DNA of 64,000 nucleotides, from NCBI RefSeq assembly GCF_050947875.1, contig NC_134570.1:229137265-229201264 (forward strand). Reading direction: 5' to 3'. This DNA comes from Dermacentor variabilis. Lineage: Eukaryota > Arthropoda > Arachnida > Ixodida > Ixodidae. This document shows, in pieces, positions 10,925-20,984 of the stretch. Made by a program: the position numbers and the translations under genes. The notes below the pieces were generated by a model. The model worked only from the letters and a program-made list of their open reading frames with translations, was not told where the DNA came from and ran no database searches. Position 1 is the stretch's first letter; the number at the start of each line of letters is the position of its first letter.

Positions 10925-11638
10925 AACCGTTGGCCGCGAAGGCGTTCATTGCAAAGCGGCACGTACCCAGCGCATTTATGGCGCAGCTCGCTAAACCATT
11001 GGACGAAAGGCGTTCCTTGAAAAGTGGTACATACCCAGCGCATTTATGGCGCAGCTCGCTAAACCGTTGGCCGCATAGGCGTTCACTGCAAAGTGGCACA
11101 TACCCAGCGCATTTATGGTGCAGCTCGCTAAAGCGTTGGCGGGAAAGGCGTTCATTGAAATGCGGTACATACTCAGCGCATATATGGTGCAGCTCTCTAA
11201 AGAGTCGGGGGAAAGGCGTTCATTGAAAAGCGGCACATATCCAGCGCATTTATAGTGTAACTCGCTAAACCGTTGGTCTCAAAGGCGTTCATTGCAAAGC
11301 GGCACATACCCAGCGCATTTATGGTGCAGCTTGCTAAAGTGTTGGCGGGAAAGACGTTCATTGAAAAGCGGCACATACCCAGCGCATTTTTGGCGCAGCT
11401 CGCTAAACCGTCGGCCGCATAGGCGTTCAGTGCAAAGCGGCACATACGCAGCAAGTTTATGGTGCAGCTCGCTAAAGCGTCGGCGGGAAAGGCGTTCGTT
11501 GAAAAGCGATACATACGCAGTGCATTTATGCGCAGCTCGCTAAAGCGTTGACGGGAAAGGCAAGCATTGTAAAGCAGCACATACCTAGCGAATTTATGGC
11601 GCAGCTCGCTAACGCGTTGGTGGGAAATGGGTTCATAT
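10925..11638. repeat. 68-69-bp minisatellite, left part
   Basis: About ten tandem units, each built around GCGCAGCTCGCTAAA, GGCGTTCATTG, AAGCGGCACATACCC and AGCGCATTTATGG. Successive GCAGCTC starts at 10981, 11049, 11118 and 11187 give a period of 68-69 bases. Units differ by scattered substitutions. Because most units are 69 bases, long open frames with a 23-residue period appear on the minus strand; these are by-products. The array continues at 20985-21290, after the gypsy element. Confidence 0.9.
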
Positions 11639-11821
11639 TGTTACGTGTAGCTGTAGCCCAGTGCGTGTCCTCGTTTCACCCTGTAAATAAACATCATTCG
11701 TAACAATACATTTATTCAGAGGAACCTAAGGGAACGTCACAATAGCGACACTGTATGAAGCAGGTCCACGTCATCTTGCTCCTCTTCAGTGCCGCCACAC
11801 TTTGGTGGCTGTTTCGTAGCA
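11639..11821 (-). repeat. LTR of gypsy 1 (3' LTR)
   Basis: It runs from TGTTACGTG to CGTAGCA on the plus strand, 183 bases. It carries about 38 bases (after GTAGCCCA) that the other LTR lacks, including CTGTAAATAAACATC. The adjoining internal sequence TTACCCCCGGC reads as a purine-rich tract on the coding strand, the expected plus-strand primer. Confidence 0.85.
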
Positions 11822-12846
11822 TTACCCCCGGCAGTAGAAGCACCATCCCGGTGCTTAATCCACACATCCGCGGTGGAAGGTGTATGGTATGGCTTTAGTC
11901 TCGCCACGTAAACGATGCCACTTGCAGCCGACGACGACGCTGAGAGGTCGGCGGGGACGACTTCATACGTGACATCGGTCACTTGTCGCACCACACGGTA
12001 TGGGCCAGTGTAGCGCGACATCAGCTTTTCAGAAAGGCCCACACGTCGAATGGGTGACCAAAGAAGCACCAGAGAACCCGGAGTAAAGTGCACGTCGCGA
12101 TGGTGGCAATCATAGAGGCGGCTCTGATGCTCCTGCGAGGCCTCGAGACGGGTGCGGGCGAGCGGGCGCGCATGGTCGGCGTGTGCGATCGCGTCGCGGG
12201 CGTATTCAGTGGCTGAACGTGTGGCCGAGGGCAACAAAGTGTCTAAGGGAAACGCCGGTTCTCGGCGATATAGGAGATATAATGGTGAATAGCCGGCGGT
12301 GTCGTGTCGCGATGAATTATACGCGAACGTCACATATGGTAAGTGAAGATCCCAGTCGTGGTGGTCGGTCGCAACGTACTTCGAAAGCATGTCGGTGATG
12401 GTCCGGTTGAGGCACTCCGTGAGGCCGTTGGTCTGTGGGTGGTAGGACGTGCTGAACTTGTGCTTTGTCGAGCAGGAGCGGAGGATGTCCTCGACGACTG
12501 CCGACAGAAAGATGCGGCCACGGTCAGTGAGTAATTGGCGCGGAGCACCGTGCACTAAAATGATGTCATGGAGCAGAAAGTCAGCAACGTCAGTAGCACA
12601 ACTTGTCGGAAGGGCTCTGGTGATTGCGTACCGCGTAGCATAATCAGTAGCGACGGCGACCCATTTATTTCCGGAGCCCGAGAGAGGAAACGGTCCAAGC
12701 AAGTCTAGACCAACACGGAAAAAGGGTTCCAGTGGTATGTCGATGGGCTGGAGACATCCAGCTGGAGGTGTGGAGGGCTTCTCCCGGCGCTGACAGGGCT
12801 CACAAGCGCAACGTAGCGCCGCACGGAGCGGGCGAGACCCGGCCAA
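11737..12846 (-). pseudogene. Integrase of gypsy 1
   Basis: This 369-codon open frame covers the catalytic core and C-terminus of the integrase, which joins element cDNA to the genome. The zinc-binding HHCC head sits in the preceding frame. The D,D,E core is visible as GLDLLGPFP, LLTDRGR and NGLTECLNRT. A C-terminal GPY/F-type module follows (SRYTGPYRVVRQV), then VYVARLKPYH. The frame ends inside the 3' LTR, common in this group. A one-base frameshift near 12790-12810 separates it from the upstream RNase H frame, so it could not be made as part of Pol. Confidence 0.85.
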
Positions 12847-13691
12847 AAGAATCGACGTCGTACACGGTCGTATGTGCGCGAGACGCCCAAGTGTCCAGCC
12901 AAGGGAGCGTCGTGAAGTTGTTGGTGGACAGTCGAACGCAGGTGGGATGGAATTACGAGCAGAAGGTCAGGGCCGTGTGGATCGAGATTGCGGCGGTATA
13001 ATGTCCCCTCCTTAAGCAGAAACATCCGGAGAGAGGCGTCGCCAAGCGTTGACTCCAGATGGTCGATGAGGGCTCGTAATGAGGGATTGCGGCGTTGCTC
13101 GTTGCCGATTTCAAGCAACTGGGACACAGAGAAAACGCAAGCGATGGCGTCTGCATCAGCCGGTTCATCGACGGGGTAGCGGGACAAACAATCGGCATCC
13201 TGGTGCAAGCGTCCCGTCTTATATACCACGGAGAAGGTATATTCTTGCAGGCGTAACGCCCAGCGAGCGAGTCGTCCCTTGGGGTCCTTGAGCGAGGATA
13301 GCCAGCAGAGCGCGTGGTGATCAGTGATGACACAGAAAGGGCGTCCGTAGAAGTATGGACAAAACTTCGCAACAGCCCACACAAGAGCGAGGCACTCGCG
13401 CTCTGTGATTGAATAATTGCGCTCGGCGGGTGATAGAAGTCGGCTGGAATAGGCTATAACACGATCATGTCCACGCTGGCGTTGTGCTAACACTGTTCCT
13501 ATGCCGTGACCACTGGCATCAGTTGGAACTTCCGTTGAGGCGGACGGGTCAAAGTGGGCCAAAATTGGAGGCGTGGTAAGGAGAGTAGTGAGCTGCAAAA
13601 AAGATGCGGCATGGTCAGGTCCCCAAGAAAATGGGGCGTCTTTCTTCAAGAGGTCGGTAAGGGGACGTGCGATGGTTGCAAAATCCTTCAC
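12705..13691 (-). pseudogene. RNase H and integrase zinc-binding head of gypsy 1
   Basis: This 328-codon frame starts just after the polymerase with FATIARPLTDLL, the connection region. The RNase H domain follows, with TDASGHGIG, ERECLALVWAV and TDHHALCWL. The integrase zinc head ends it (HDAPLAGHLGVSRTYDRVRRRFFWPG). It is cut from the reverse transcriptase by a TAA at 13710-13712, where the sibling element at 29 kb reads Cys (GLCSYFRRF). It runs out of frame around 12800. Confidence 0.85.
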
Positions 13692-13709
13692 AAAGCGTCG
13701 GAAATAAGA

Positions 13710-14465
13710 TTACAGCCCTACAAAACTACGAACGTCCTTGGTAGACTTCGGAACAGGAAAGTTCGTAACGGCGCGAATTTTGTCCGGATCAGGTCGCACG
13801 CCTCTGGCGTCCATGAGGTGTCCAAGGACGGTGATTTGGCGGCGAGCGAAGTGACATTTTGACGAGTTCAACTGGAGACCGGCGCTGCGGAACACGTCAA
13901 GAATCGCTGACAGACGGTCTAGATGCGTGTCAAATGTTGGCGAATAAATAATGACGTCGTCCAGAAAGCACAAACAGGTGGACCACTTGAACCCCTGAAT
14001 CAAGGAGTCCATCATTCGTTCGAAGGTGGCGGGCGCGTTACAGAGACCGAAAGGCGTCACCTTGAACTGATAAAGGCCGTCAGGGGTAATAAATGCAGTC
14101 TTCTCTCGGTCCATGTCATGGACGGATATCTGCCAGTAAGTCGATAGAAGAAAAATAGGCGGCACCGTACTGGCAGTCTAGAGCGTCATCAATACGTGGC
14201 AAAGGGTACACGTCCTTTTTTGTGATTTCGTTCAGCTGCCGATTATGTACACAAAAACGCCAAGTGTCATCCTTCTTTTTGGCAAGTACGACGGGAGAAG
14301 CCCAGGACCACAGGAAGGCTCGATAATGTCCTTTACAAGCATCTTTTTGACTTCCTGTTGCATAACAGCTCGTTCGGACGCAGAAACACGATATGGACGT
14401 CGGTGAATATGGTTGGCATCGCCAGTGTTTGTGCGATGGGTCACTACAGACGTTTGACCTAAGGA
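13710..14465 (-). pseudogene. Reverse transcriptase of gypsy 1
   Basis: The block 14232-14465 reads GQTSVVTHRTNTGDANHIHRRPYRVS, the entry to the polymerase, then loses frame near 14290. The block 13710-14165 carries the palm: FKVTPFGLCNAPATFERMMD, the catalytic FLDDVII, and QITVLGHLMDARGV. The upstream edge is the 8-bp duplication of the P-type transposon. Compared with the element at 29 kb, small indels between 14165 and 14300 destroy the fingers. Confidence 0.85.
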
Positions 14466-14654
14466 CACGGAGTAAGACATTTAGGAGGTGAAACTCCCGT
14501 CAGTGCGAGTGAGCGCGGGCGACCAGATAAAGTCGCAATTGTTGTATGCGCCGACGTGGCCATATACAGTGGCGGCGCAATGCGGCGCGTCGTAGAAGCC
14601 GCAGCGAAAAAAAAAATGCAGCGTCCGGGCAGGCGGCTCCGGCGCGCTCTCAAC

Positions 14655-14701
14655 CACGGCCGGACTCGAGCGGCAGCGGCGCGCGTTCTTGTTACGGCCT
14701 G
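14655..14701. repeat. 47-bp subterminal inverted repeat, left copy (partner 18521-18567)
   Basis: The 47 bases here are the exact reverse complement of 18521-18567 (core GGACTCGAGCGGCAGCGGCG). They lie about 190 and 130 bases inside the transposon ends. P elements carry short internal inverted repeats bound during transposition; this one is longer and GC-rich. Confidence 0.9.
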
Positions 14702-15550
14702 CGCAATGGGGGTAGTTGCCGCCTGCGGCCGCAGCTTTGACGGGGCGCTGCAGCCCTGCCCCTCCGCCGGCGCGGAATGTATGCGCGCGTTCGCTGCAGC
14801 ATCAATTTTGAAAGGTTTTCGGGCTTTTGGGGCTTGTTACTATTGCGCAGCATCAGGCAGCAGTGTGCAGAAATGCTTCATGCTTGACTTTTTCTTTGTA
14901 GTATCAGGAAATCAGCCCATACCCAGCTGCTGTGCTGATAAGCTGCGAAATAGCAGCACTATCACCCCGCGACGCAGTTCTGGCTGATACAACTTAATTC
15001 TTCTGTTTCAGTAACTGGGGGACTTAAATGTAATGTCTATCACCACTTAGAAAATGCTTTTTTGTGCGTTCCGCCATACGTGGGATGTAATGCAGAGCGG
15101 AACTGGATTCTGCAGCAGTTACCGTTACGTCAGGCTCTAGCTGCCCTCAGGTACTGCGGATGTGAGCGTCACGTGCACCGCCATACGGCAACGATACCGG
15201 TAAACGGTAACACTCTGCTCAAACTTTGTAATAAAGGAAGGGAAGCGTTAACGCTCCCCTTACTAAAGAACACAGAATAAAATGTTTAACAGATATTTTA
15301 TTTAAACTAATTTATCAGAGCAGTGCACATCAATGATATCTGAGACTATGAGCAAGCTTCCTTAAAATAATATAAATGGCAAAACATCACTAATACATAA
15401 CTGCTTTTACAATGTAAACACTAAGATATGGATTCACGCCTTTGCCATGAAAATAAGTTCGAATGATGAAACGCGCCTTTCTGTTACAAATGACAACTTG
15501 ATTATGAAATCTCAAGCACACACGCAGCGGTAACTCTAACTCACGGAACA

Positions 15551-18145
15551 TTAGAGCCTGAAACGTTTCCTTGAAGGCTTGTGTACATAGGTACATGACT
15601 TATCATTTTTATCAGTGACCGTTTTCGTGTAATTAATGAGGAGTATTCTTACGAATTTCTCAGCAATTAAGCAGGCCGACCTTCTAGCATGGCTATTATC
15701 CACCCCTTCTGGACATCTGAGTAGGCACAACCTTTCAAGCTGCGGTTCGAGTATTGTTTGAAACACCTCAAGAACATTTGTCCGCGGGAACTGCTCCACA
15801 GCCTTTTCAAAGAAAATCACTATTTTATCCAAAAGGGCTAAGAGTTCTGGCTTTGGATAATAGAGCCCACTTCTGTCTAGGCCCTGCAGAAGCTTTAAAA
15901 CTGGATCACTCCGATTACTAGTCGTGACAAGCAGAGTGCAGGCATCGCATCCAAATTCAGCGATTAGCTTTGCAATATAACCGCCTACATATGCGAGGCC
16001 CGAGCATGTTACGGAGGGCGCCGGAGCAGCCGAATCCTCTGTCACGTTTGTGAGGTCTTCTAACAGAGCTGGCGACAGTGTTGCAGCCAGTTCCTGAGCG
16101 TCAACTTCAAGTACCTTGACGTCTTTTGGACGTAAGACTTTTTCTTTCACGATATGATCCAGTGCAGCCGTAACAGCTCTTGCGTCCAGCATATCGTTTC
16201 CACCACACATCGACCTTAGCCTGCCGAAAAGTGCTTCAATGGGGTCACTGTTCAATTTTTTTGTGAGCACGTAGTTCACACCTCTCCTTATCAGGTAGCG
16301 CACTGTCTCCACAGTTGACTTTGACGTGAATAGTAGGGCTTGGAATGTTTCACTCGTGAAGGCATCCTTTCCCGTGGCAAGTGAAACGTTCTGGATGTTC
16401 TTTATGTAGCTGCGAAATTCGCCTTCAAGCCACAGCAAACGAACGTCATCTTCTTCAGAAATCGGCACCTTTTGTCCACTTCCGTTGTAAGTTGTATCGT
16501 GAATGTCAAACCATTTCTTCATTGCTGTCATGAAGTGAATTGAAAAGCTTGCCTCCTTGAAAACGAAGAGAGCACGGTCACTGTGCGAGTTTTCTTGAAG
16601 GTGCTCCAGCGCTGCGATCACTGGGGGCGAGAATACCTGCACAGCTCGCAGCACGTTCATCTTCTCCAGATTTGACGGATACACATGCTTCCTCGTTAAA
16701 TTCCTTGCCAATTTCACCGTCATGTCTTTTTGGTACTCATATAGTTTTTGCACCAACATACCACTGATGACACCTGCGCCGTCCATCAGTTCACGCTCTA
16801 GAAATTGGCTTCGGATATTCTTGAGTACGTGGCATGGGTCGAAACTTAAGAAGATTATTCGGTCCTTATCATGGGGGTGTTCCACTACCGTCGAGAGGCA
16901 CCCGTTACCCAAGTGCTTGAACATTGTCGTGTTGGCAGAGTAATTATCCGTAACAATGCGTACAATAATGAAGCCACATGACTCCACAGCTGCTATGACC
17001 TCTTTCGTCCATGCTAGCAAGTCCCTTCCACTCAGCTGCCTGGTAAAATAGTAAGCGCACGGTATTTTGTACTGGCTAGTGATACCGTGGAGCACAAAGC
17101 ACAAGACTCTGTTTGCTAGAGTGGCCTTTGAGCAGGATGGCACATTGGCGTTCGGTCTGTCTTTGAAGCCAAATACTGTGTCAGCTTTTCTGTCATAAAG
17201 ACATTCAGACTTTATAGCAGCCTCATCTATTATTAGCGAAGCCATGTGCTGCTTGCTGCTAAGCATCGAAGATTCATGAATCAGCCTCTCTTGCATCGCG
17301 GAGCTCATCCCCGATGACGTTGGAGTTGGGCCCATGTATCTCTGGATCGTGCACTTGGCTGGCACTGTTAGAAGACCGGATGTTCGGGCGTGGTCATAGC
17401 CTTTTGGCGATAGAAATCTCCATATCACGCACTCTCGAATGATTTCCTCTGGGTAGCATGGTCGTTGCAGTCCATAGCTTTCAATCTGATGAAGGAGGAA
17501 TACTGCCTTCTTGTTTCCTTCCTGCGAATCCGCAACAATCTTCTTGACCGAAGCATGACTTTTGCTGTTACGGTAGTACTCGACCACTTTCTTTTCGGCT
17601 GTGAGATCTTGCAGGACCTTCGTATACCTAGAACGGTGATACGTAACCTGCGAGCGAAGTCTTCCGATCACTGCAAGGTATCGACTGGCGCGCTGAGTGG
17701 CATTGTTTGTCGTTTGCGCGCTGATATCAAGCATCGTGCGCTTTTCAGGGACATCGTTGGCTGTGCTGGGAACATCATGCTCACATTCTGCTGCGTCTGC
17801 TTTCCGTTTGACTGGTATCCGAGGGGGAACACGGTCTCGATCTGTGCGATATTTCCGAGCTTTCTTAGAGCAAGGTGCCAGATAGGAGGGGTACGCTTCA
17901 AAAACGGTCGGAACAGCCCCTGGGAGGAGTTTTTTGATGCGACATCCGGGAGCATAATCACTGTCACGAAAGTGCTTGCTGCATACTACAGTCGATGCAG
18001 ACTTGTCATTGATGACGAGATTTCTTCTCGAAATGTTCTTCAGCCATTTAGCGCACAGTTCTGCATCACTAGGAAACTGAAGGAAAGAAACACCGGGACT
18101 CTTCCCGGACCGAGATTTGCAAAATGGAACACAACAGTACACCAT
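15551..18145 (-). CDS. P-element-like THAP transposase, full length
   Basis: An uninterrupted 864-codon gene for a DNA transposase. Residues 1-90 form a THAP zinc finger: C5, C9, W34, C55-x2-H58 and the AVPTVF motif (77-82), which binds the transposon ends. Residues 155-195 look coiled-coil. The RNase H-like catalytic core shows D307 (IIDEAAIKSE), D400 (RIVTDNYSAN) and E637 (SDPIEALFGRLR). An inserted region with DPCHVLKNIRS (436-446) matches the conserved DP.H..KN motif of P and THAP9 proteins. YVGGYIA (719-725) is a conserved tail motif. Length fits the family (Drosophila P about 750, THAP9 about 900). The ATG at 18145 begins the THAP finger directly. It acts in the nucleus to excise and insert the element. 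Intactness suggests a young copy, possibly active. Confidence 0.93.
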   Translation of the reverse strand: MVYCCVPFCKSRSGKSPGVSFLQFPSDAELCAKWLKNISRRNLVINDKSASTVVCSKHFRDSDYAPGCRIKKLLPGAVPTVFEAYPSYLAPCSKKARKYRTDRDRVPPRIPVKRKADAAECEHDVPSTANDVPEKRTMLDISAQTTNNATQRASRYLAVIGRLRSQVTYHRSRYTKVLQDLTAEKKVVEYYRNSKSHASVKKIVADSQEGNKKAVFLLHQIESYGLQRPCYPEEIIRECVIWRFLSPKGYDHARTSGLLTVPAKCTIQRYMGPTPTSSGMSSAMQERLIHESSMLSSKQHMASLIIDEAAIKSECLYDRKADTVFGFKDRPNANVPSCSKATLANRVLCFVLHGITSQYKIPCAYYFTRQLSGRDLLAWTKEVIAAVESCGFIIVRIVTDNYSANTTMFKHLGNGCLSTVVEHPHDKDRIIFLSFDPCHVLKNIRSQFLERELMDGAGVISGMLVQKLYEYQKDMTVKLARNLTRKHVYPSNLEKMNVLRAVQVFSPPVIAALEHLQENSHSDRALFVFKEASFSIHFMTAMKKWFDIHDTTYNGSGQKVPISEEDDVRLLWLEGEFRSYIKNIQNVSLATGKDAFTSETFQALLFTSKSTVETVRYLIRRGVNYVLTKKLNSDPIEALFGRLRSMCGGNDMLDARAVTAALDHIVKEKVLRPKDVKVLEVDAQELAATLSPALLEDLTNVTEDSAAPAPSVTCSGLAYVGGYIAKLIAEFGCDACTLLVTTSNRSDPVLKLLQGLDRSGLYYPKPELLALLDKIVIFFEKAVEQFPRTNVLEVFQTILEPQLERLCLLRCPEGVDNSHARRSACLIAEKFVRILLINYTKTVTDKNDKSCTYVHKPSRKRFRL

Positions 18146-18520
18146 GGTGCGATGTACGATTCACGGTATGCAGGACAAAGAGCACTCACATACAGGCAAG
18201 GGCACCATGACGTCCGCGGAGCCGCAGGTTTCTTTTCTCCGACGATTCGCTGGCTGGTAAGAGAAAGGTCAAAGTGCACGAAGTCCGTGACGAATAAATT
18301 ATCGACGCCGGAGTGCCCCAAAACTCGCAAATTCAAAAAAAAGAGAGCACGCTGCTGCCTGTAGTCCAGCCGTGATTCAACGTGCTACCGGCGCTACGGG
18401 GCAGCGCGCAGGAAAGAGAGGGGTCGTGACTTTAGGAGGGGTAGGGCCGCCGCGCCCCCACGCGGCGAGCGGCGGCGCGAGGCGCTGAGAAATTTTTCCC
18501 TTGCTCGCCGGGCGAATGCT

Positions 18521-18567
18521 CAGGCCGTAACAAGAACGCGCGCCGCTGCCGCTCGAGTCCGGCCGTG
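18521..18567. repeat. 47-bp subterminal inverted repeat, right copy
   Basis: Perfect reverse complement of 14655-14701, in the leader region of the P-type transposon, about 130 bases inside its right end. Confidence 0.9.
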
Positions 18568-18704
18568 TCTCAACGACGGTAATTTCTTTCCAGGCCGCCA
18601 GGCGCCGCCAGCACGATGACGGCTCCGCGGGCTTGTGACATTTTCTGGTCGCCGCAAACAGCGGAGTTTCCACTCCTAAATGTTTCTTGCTCCATGCCTA
18701 AGGG

Positions 18705-19920
18705 TCCATTGTCTTAAGTCAAAAGTGTCGCGATAGCCTTCAAGAACGCGGCACAGAGCTTCAGCTTGAGCAGGTGTAAGGTCAGAGGAAACCATCTTCT
18801 CAATGTCGACGTCAGTACCGTGCGATGACGACACGGTATGGGCTGAGCTGTGACGATCTTCCACAGTGAATGGCTTGATCTCATCATCCTGCAAAGTGCT
18901 AATTATAGCCAATGAAATCCCCTGAGGCAGAACTTCCGTGGTTAGCGCGAAATTGACAAGGGGAAGGCAGGTGCGGTTGCCAGTAATTGTCAGCACAGTG
19001 TGCGGCACGGTAACACCACGTGTAAGTGTAACTGCCGGAATTGGTGCGACCACATAATTACCGTCAGGTACAGCTGGTGAGGACAACAAGTCGACGTGTG
19101 TCACAGAGTGGGGCTGTAGGCGAATAAATTCCCTGCAGCTCAAACGGCTTGGAGGCGGGTCCACAGGGTCGGCAAGAAGAGCCAAGTCAAGGCGAAGTGA
19201 GTCGGCCGAACAGTCAACGAGGGCAGAATGATTGGCAAGGAAATCCAGACCGAGAATGAGTTCGTGAGGGCAATGCTCGACGACGGTGAAGAGAACAATG
19301 GTGTGTCTCTCAGCAATGGTGAGTCGGGCAGAGCACATGCCGACAATAGCGACAGTCCCTCCGTCGGCGACTTGTACAACTCGCTTCGGGGCGGGCGTCA
19401 GAACTTTCTCGAGCCGACGGCGAAGAGCAGCACTCATAATGGACACATGCGCCCCGGTGTCAATCAACGCGCACACAGGAACATTGTCGACGAGAACGTC
19501 CAAAAGATTCTTGTTCGTGGATAATGTGAAGCGAGAATTTCGTGTCAATGTCGTCATTGCAGCTTCACCTCCAGAAGCTGCACTATCTAGTTTTCCGGTC
19601 TGGGGTGGGGCGAGTAGGTTGGAGAAGGAGCACGGCATGATGGGGGCGAACGAGATTGACGACGGAGGGAGAAGGTGAGCGGGAGTAGCGGGGTCGTGCC
19701 AGAGGTGTCGCAGGGTCAGATGATGGAGCGGGCATAGAAGGGGCGAAGGAAAAGGATGCGCTAGAGGGGCGAGGGTGGTAATCAGAAGAACAGAGCGTCG
19801 GAGAGGTCCAGCGGCTGCGGCAATGGCGAGCGACATGTCCAACGCGTCCAGCAGTAAAAACAGATCGGCTTGTCGTCCACGGTTCGCCATTCGGAGGGGT
19901 TGCACTGTCCATAAGAGCAA
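18705..19920 (-). pseudogene. Protease and start of Pol of gypsy 1
   Basis: The frame holds an aspartic protease: ALIDTGAHVSIMS (catalytic DTG), VADGGTVAIVGMC and LILGLDFLANHSALVDCS. After it comes a spacer to DTFDLRQ, where the polymerase frame would begin. The frame then enters the P-type transposon and stops at 18676. The protease would cut Gag-Pol into mature parts. The N-terminal part of this frame (before about 19640) overlaps gag out of frame. Confidence 0.85.
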
Positions 19921-20799
19921 AAAGAGCGGGGTGGGGACGTGCGTGGAGAGAGAGGTTCTGAGCGTACGGAACGAATGGATTGCAGGCCGACGTTGGACAA
20001 CTCTTGACGGACGACGGCCTGTATCAAGGAGATTGTCACCGGAGAATGATCAGGTGATGGGAACGAAGGGGCCGCCGGTTGTGTTGCTTTGACCTCACGA
20101 CGAATGATGCGGGTCAAGTTGTCACATCGCGACGCCTGGTGGAAGAGGTGGTCACAGGATGACGTAGCAGCTGTGTTGGGAAGTCGCGTGATGTGCTGGT
20201 ATACCCGGCGGCTTTTATCCTGCTCGAGACGGCGGCATTCCTTGAGGATTGTATCGATGCTGGTGACGTTCGTAAACACCAGTAAATTGAAGGCGTCGTC
20301 AGCAATGCCTTTGAGGACGTGATTAACCTTCTCGTCCTCAGACATAGTCGGGTCAGCCTTGGCACAAAGGGCCAAGACGTCGAGAATGTACGACACGTAG
20401 GACTCGGTCGACGTCTGTACACGCGTGGTAAGGGCTTTTTTGGCATTGACTTGGCGACCGAGCGGATTGCCAAAAAGGTCGCGGATCTTCTCTTTGAAGA
20501 GATCCCAGCTCGGGATCTTCGTGAGTCTGGAACCATGCAACTGGAGCTCCTTCGAGGTAGAAAAGAACGTTCGCAAGCATAATAGTTGGATCCCACCTGT
20601 GATTGGTGCTGACACGTTCGTATAAGCGGAGCCAGTCATCAACATCAGGACTGCCGACTCCGTTGAAAACACCAGGATCCCGAGGCGGGGAAACGGAGAC
20701 GTAGGTCGGGGCTACAGGCGGAGACGGTTGGGTAGATGAAGTGCCGCCAGCAGGAACCCAAGTTGCACTGTCGCCGTTGCAACCGCTGCGAAGCTCCAT
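19782..20799 (-). pseudogene. Gag of gypsy 1, frameshifted
   Basis: Gag starts at the ATG at 20799 with MELRSG, the same start as in the other two gypsy elements here. DPTIMLANVLFYLEGAPVAWF marks the capsid. A frameshift around 20500-20540 moves the capsid to the frame ending at 19782 (WDLFKEKIRDLFGNPLGRQ, VNHVLKGIADDAFNLL). The zinc knuckle is also split: CFYC is in one frame and GHVARHC in the next, so no functional CCHC finger is encoded. Gag would form the retrotransposon particle. Confidence 0.85.
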
Positions 20800-20817
20800 G
20801 ACGGGTACGGGGAACGT

Positions 20818-20829
20818 CCACCTCCACCA
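20818..20829 (-). promoter_or_regulatory. Primer-binding site of gypsy 1
   Basis: Reads TGGTGGAGGTGG on the coding strand, six bases inside the 5' LTR. A TGG start is expected for annealing to the CCA end of a tRNA. The same 12-mer is found in gypsy 2. I could not name the tRNA. Confidence 0.6.
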
Positions 20830-20835
20830 AATTAA

Positions 20836-20980
20836 TGTTACGTGTAGCTGTAGCCCAATGCTATATACATTTACTCAGAGGAAGCTAACGGAGGGCCACA
20901 ATGGCGACGCTATATCAAGCGGGTCCACGTCGTCTTCCTCCTCTTCAGTGCAGCCGCACTGTGGTGGCTGTTTCGTAGGA
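20836..20980 (-). repeat. LTR of gypsy 1 (5' LTR)
   Basis: About 145 bases from TGTTACGTG to CGTAGGA on the plus strand, followed by the ATAT target duplication at 20981-20984. It lacks about 38 bases present in its partner. Confidence 0.85.
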
Positions 20981-20984
20981 ATAT

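Larger units (their letters stand above)
14466..18696 (-). mobile_element. P-element/THAP-type DNA transposon
   Basis: This cut-and-paste transposon of about 4.2 kb is inserted in gypsy 1. Its outer ends are inverted copies: CATGGAGCAAGAAACATTTAGGAG on the coding strand at 18696 and CACGGAGTAAGACATTTAGGAG at 14466, each followed by GAAACTCC. The flanks CCTAAGGA (14458-14465) and CCTAAGGG (18697-18704) are an 8-bp target duplication with one mismatch, the size known for P elements. A start with CATG also fits P elements. It encodes one 864-residue THAP transposase. A perfect 47-bp inverted repeat lies inside both ends. A leader of about 550 bp and a 3' region of about 1.1 kb flank the gene. 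Confidence 0.9.
11639..20980 (-). mobile_element. Ty3/gypsy retrotransposon 1, inserted in the minisatellite
   Basis: LTRs at 11639-11821 and 20836-20980 both begin TGTTACGTGTAGCTGTAGCCCA on the plus strand. They are flanked by ATAT at 11635-11638 and 20981-20984, a 4-bp target duplication, with minisatellite on both outer sides. Reading leftwards from the right LTR: primer site, gag, protease, reverse transcriptase, RNase H and integrase, the usual Ty3/gypsy order, without an envelope gene. Pol is interrupted by a P-type transposon at 14466-18696. Removing that gives an element of about 5.1 kb. Frameshifts in gag and pol and unequal LTRs show it is dead and older than the gypsy element at 27089. 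Confidence 0.92.

Noticed and set aside
11197..11580. 127-codon minus-strand protein with 23-residue repeats
   Set aside because: By-product of a 69-bp tandem repeat; no start context or domain.
10925..11638. CRISPR-like array
   Set aside because: Units are contiguous without unique spacers and the window is clearly eukaryotic.
17465..18364. 299-codon plus-strand open frame opposite the P-type transposase
   Set aside because: Runs antisense to the THAP and linker region of a clear transposase; no motif of its own.
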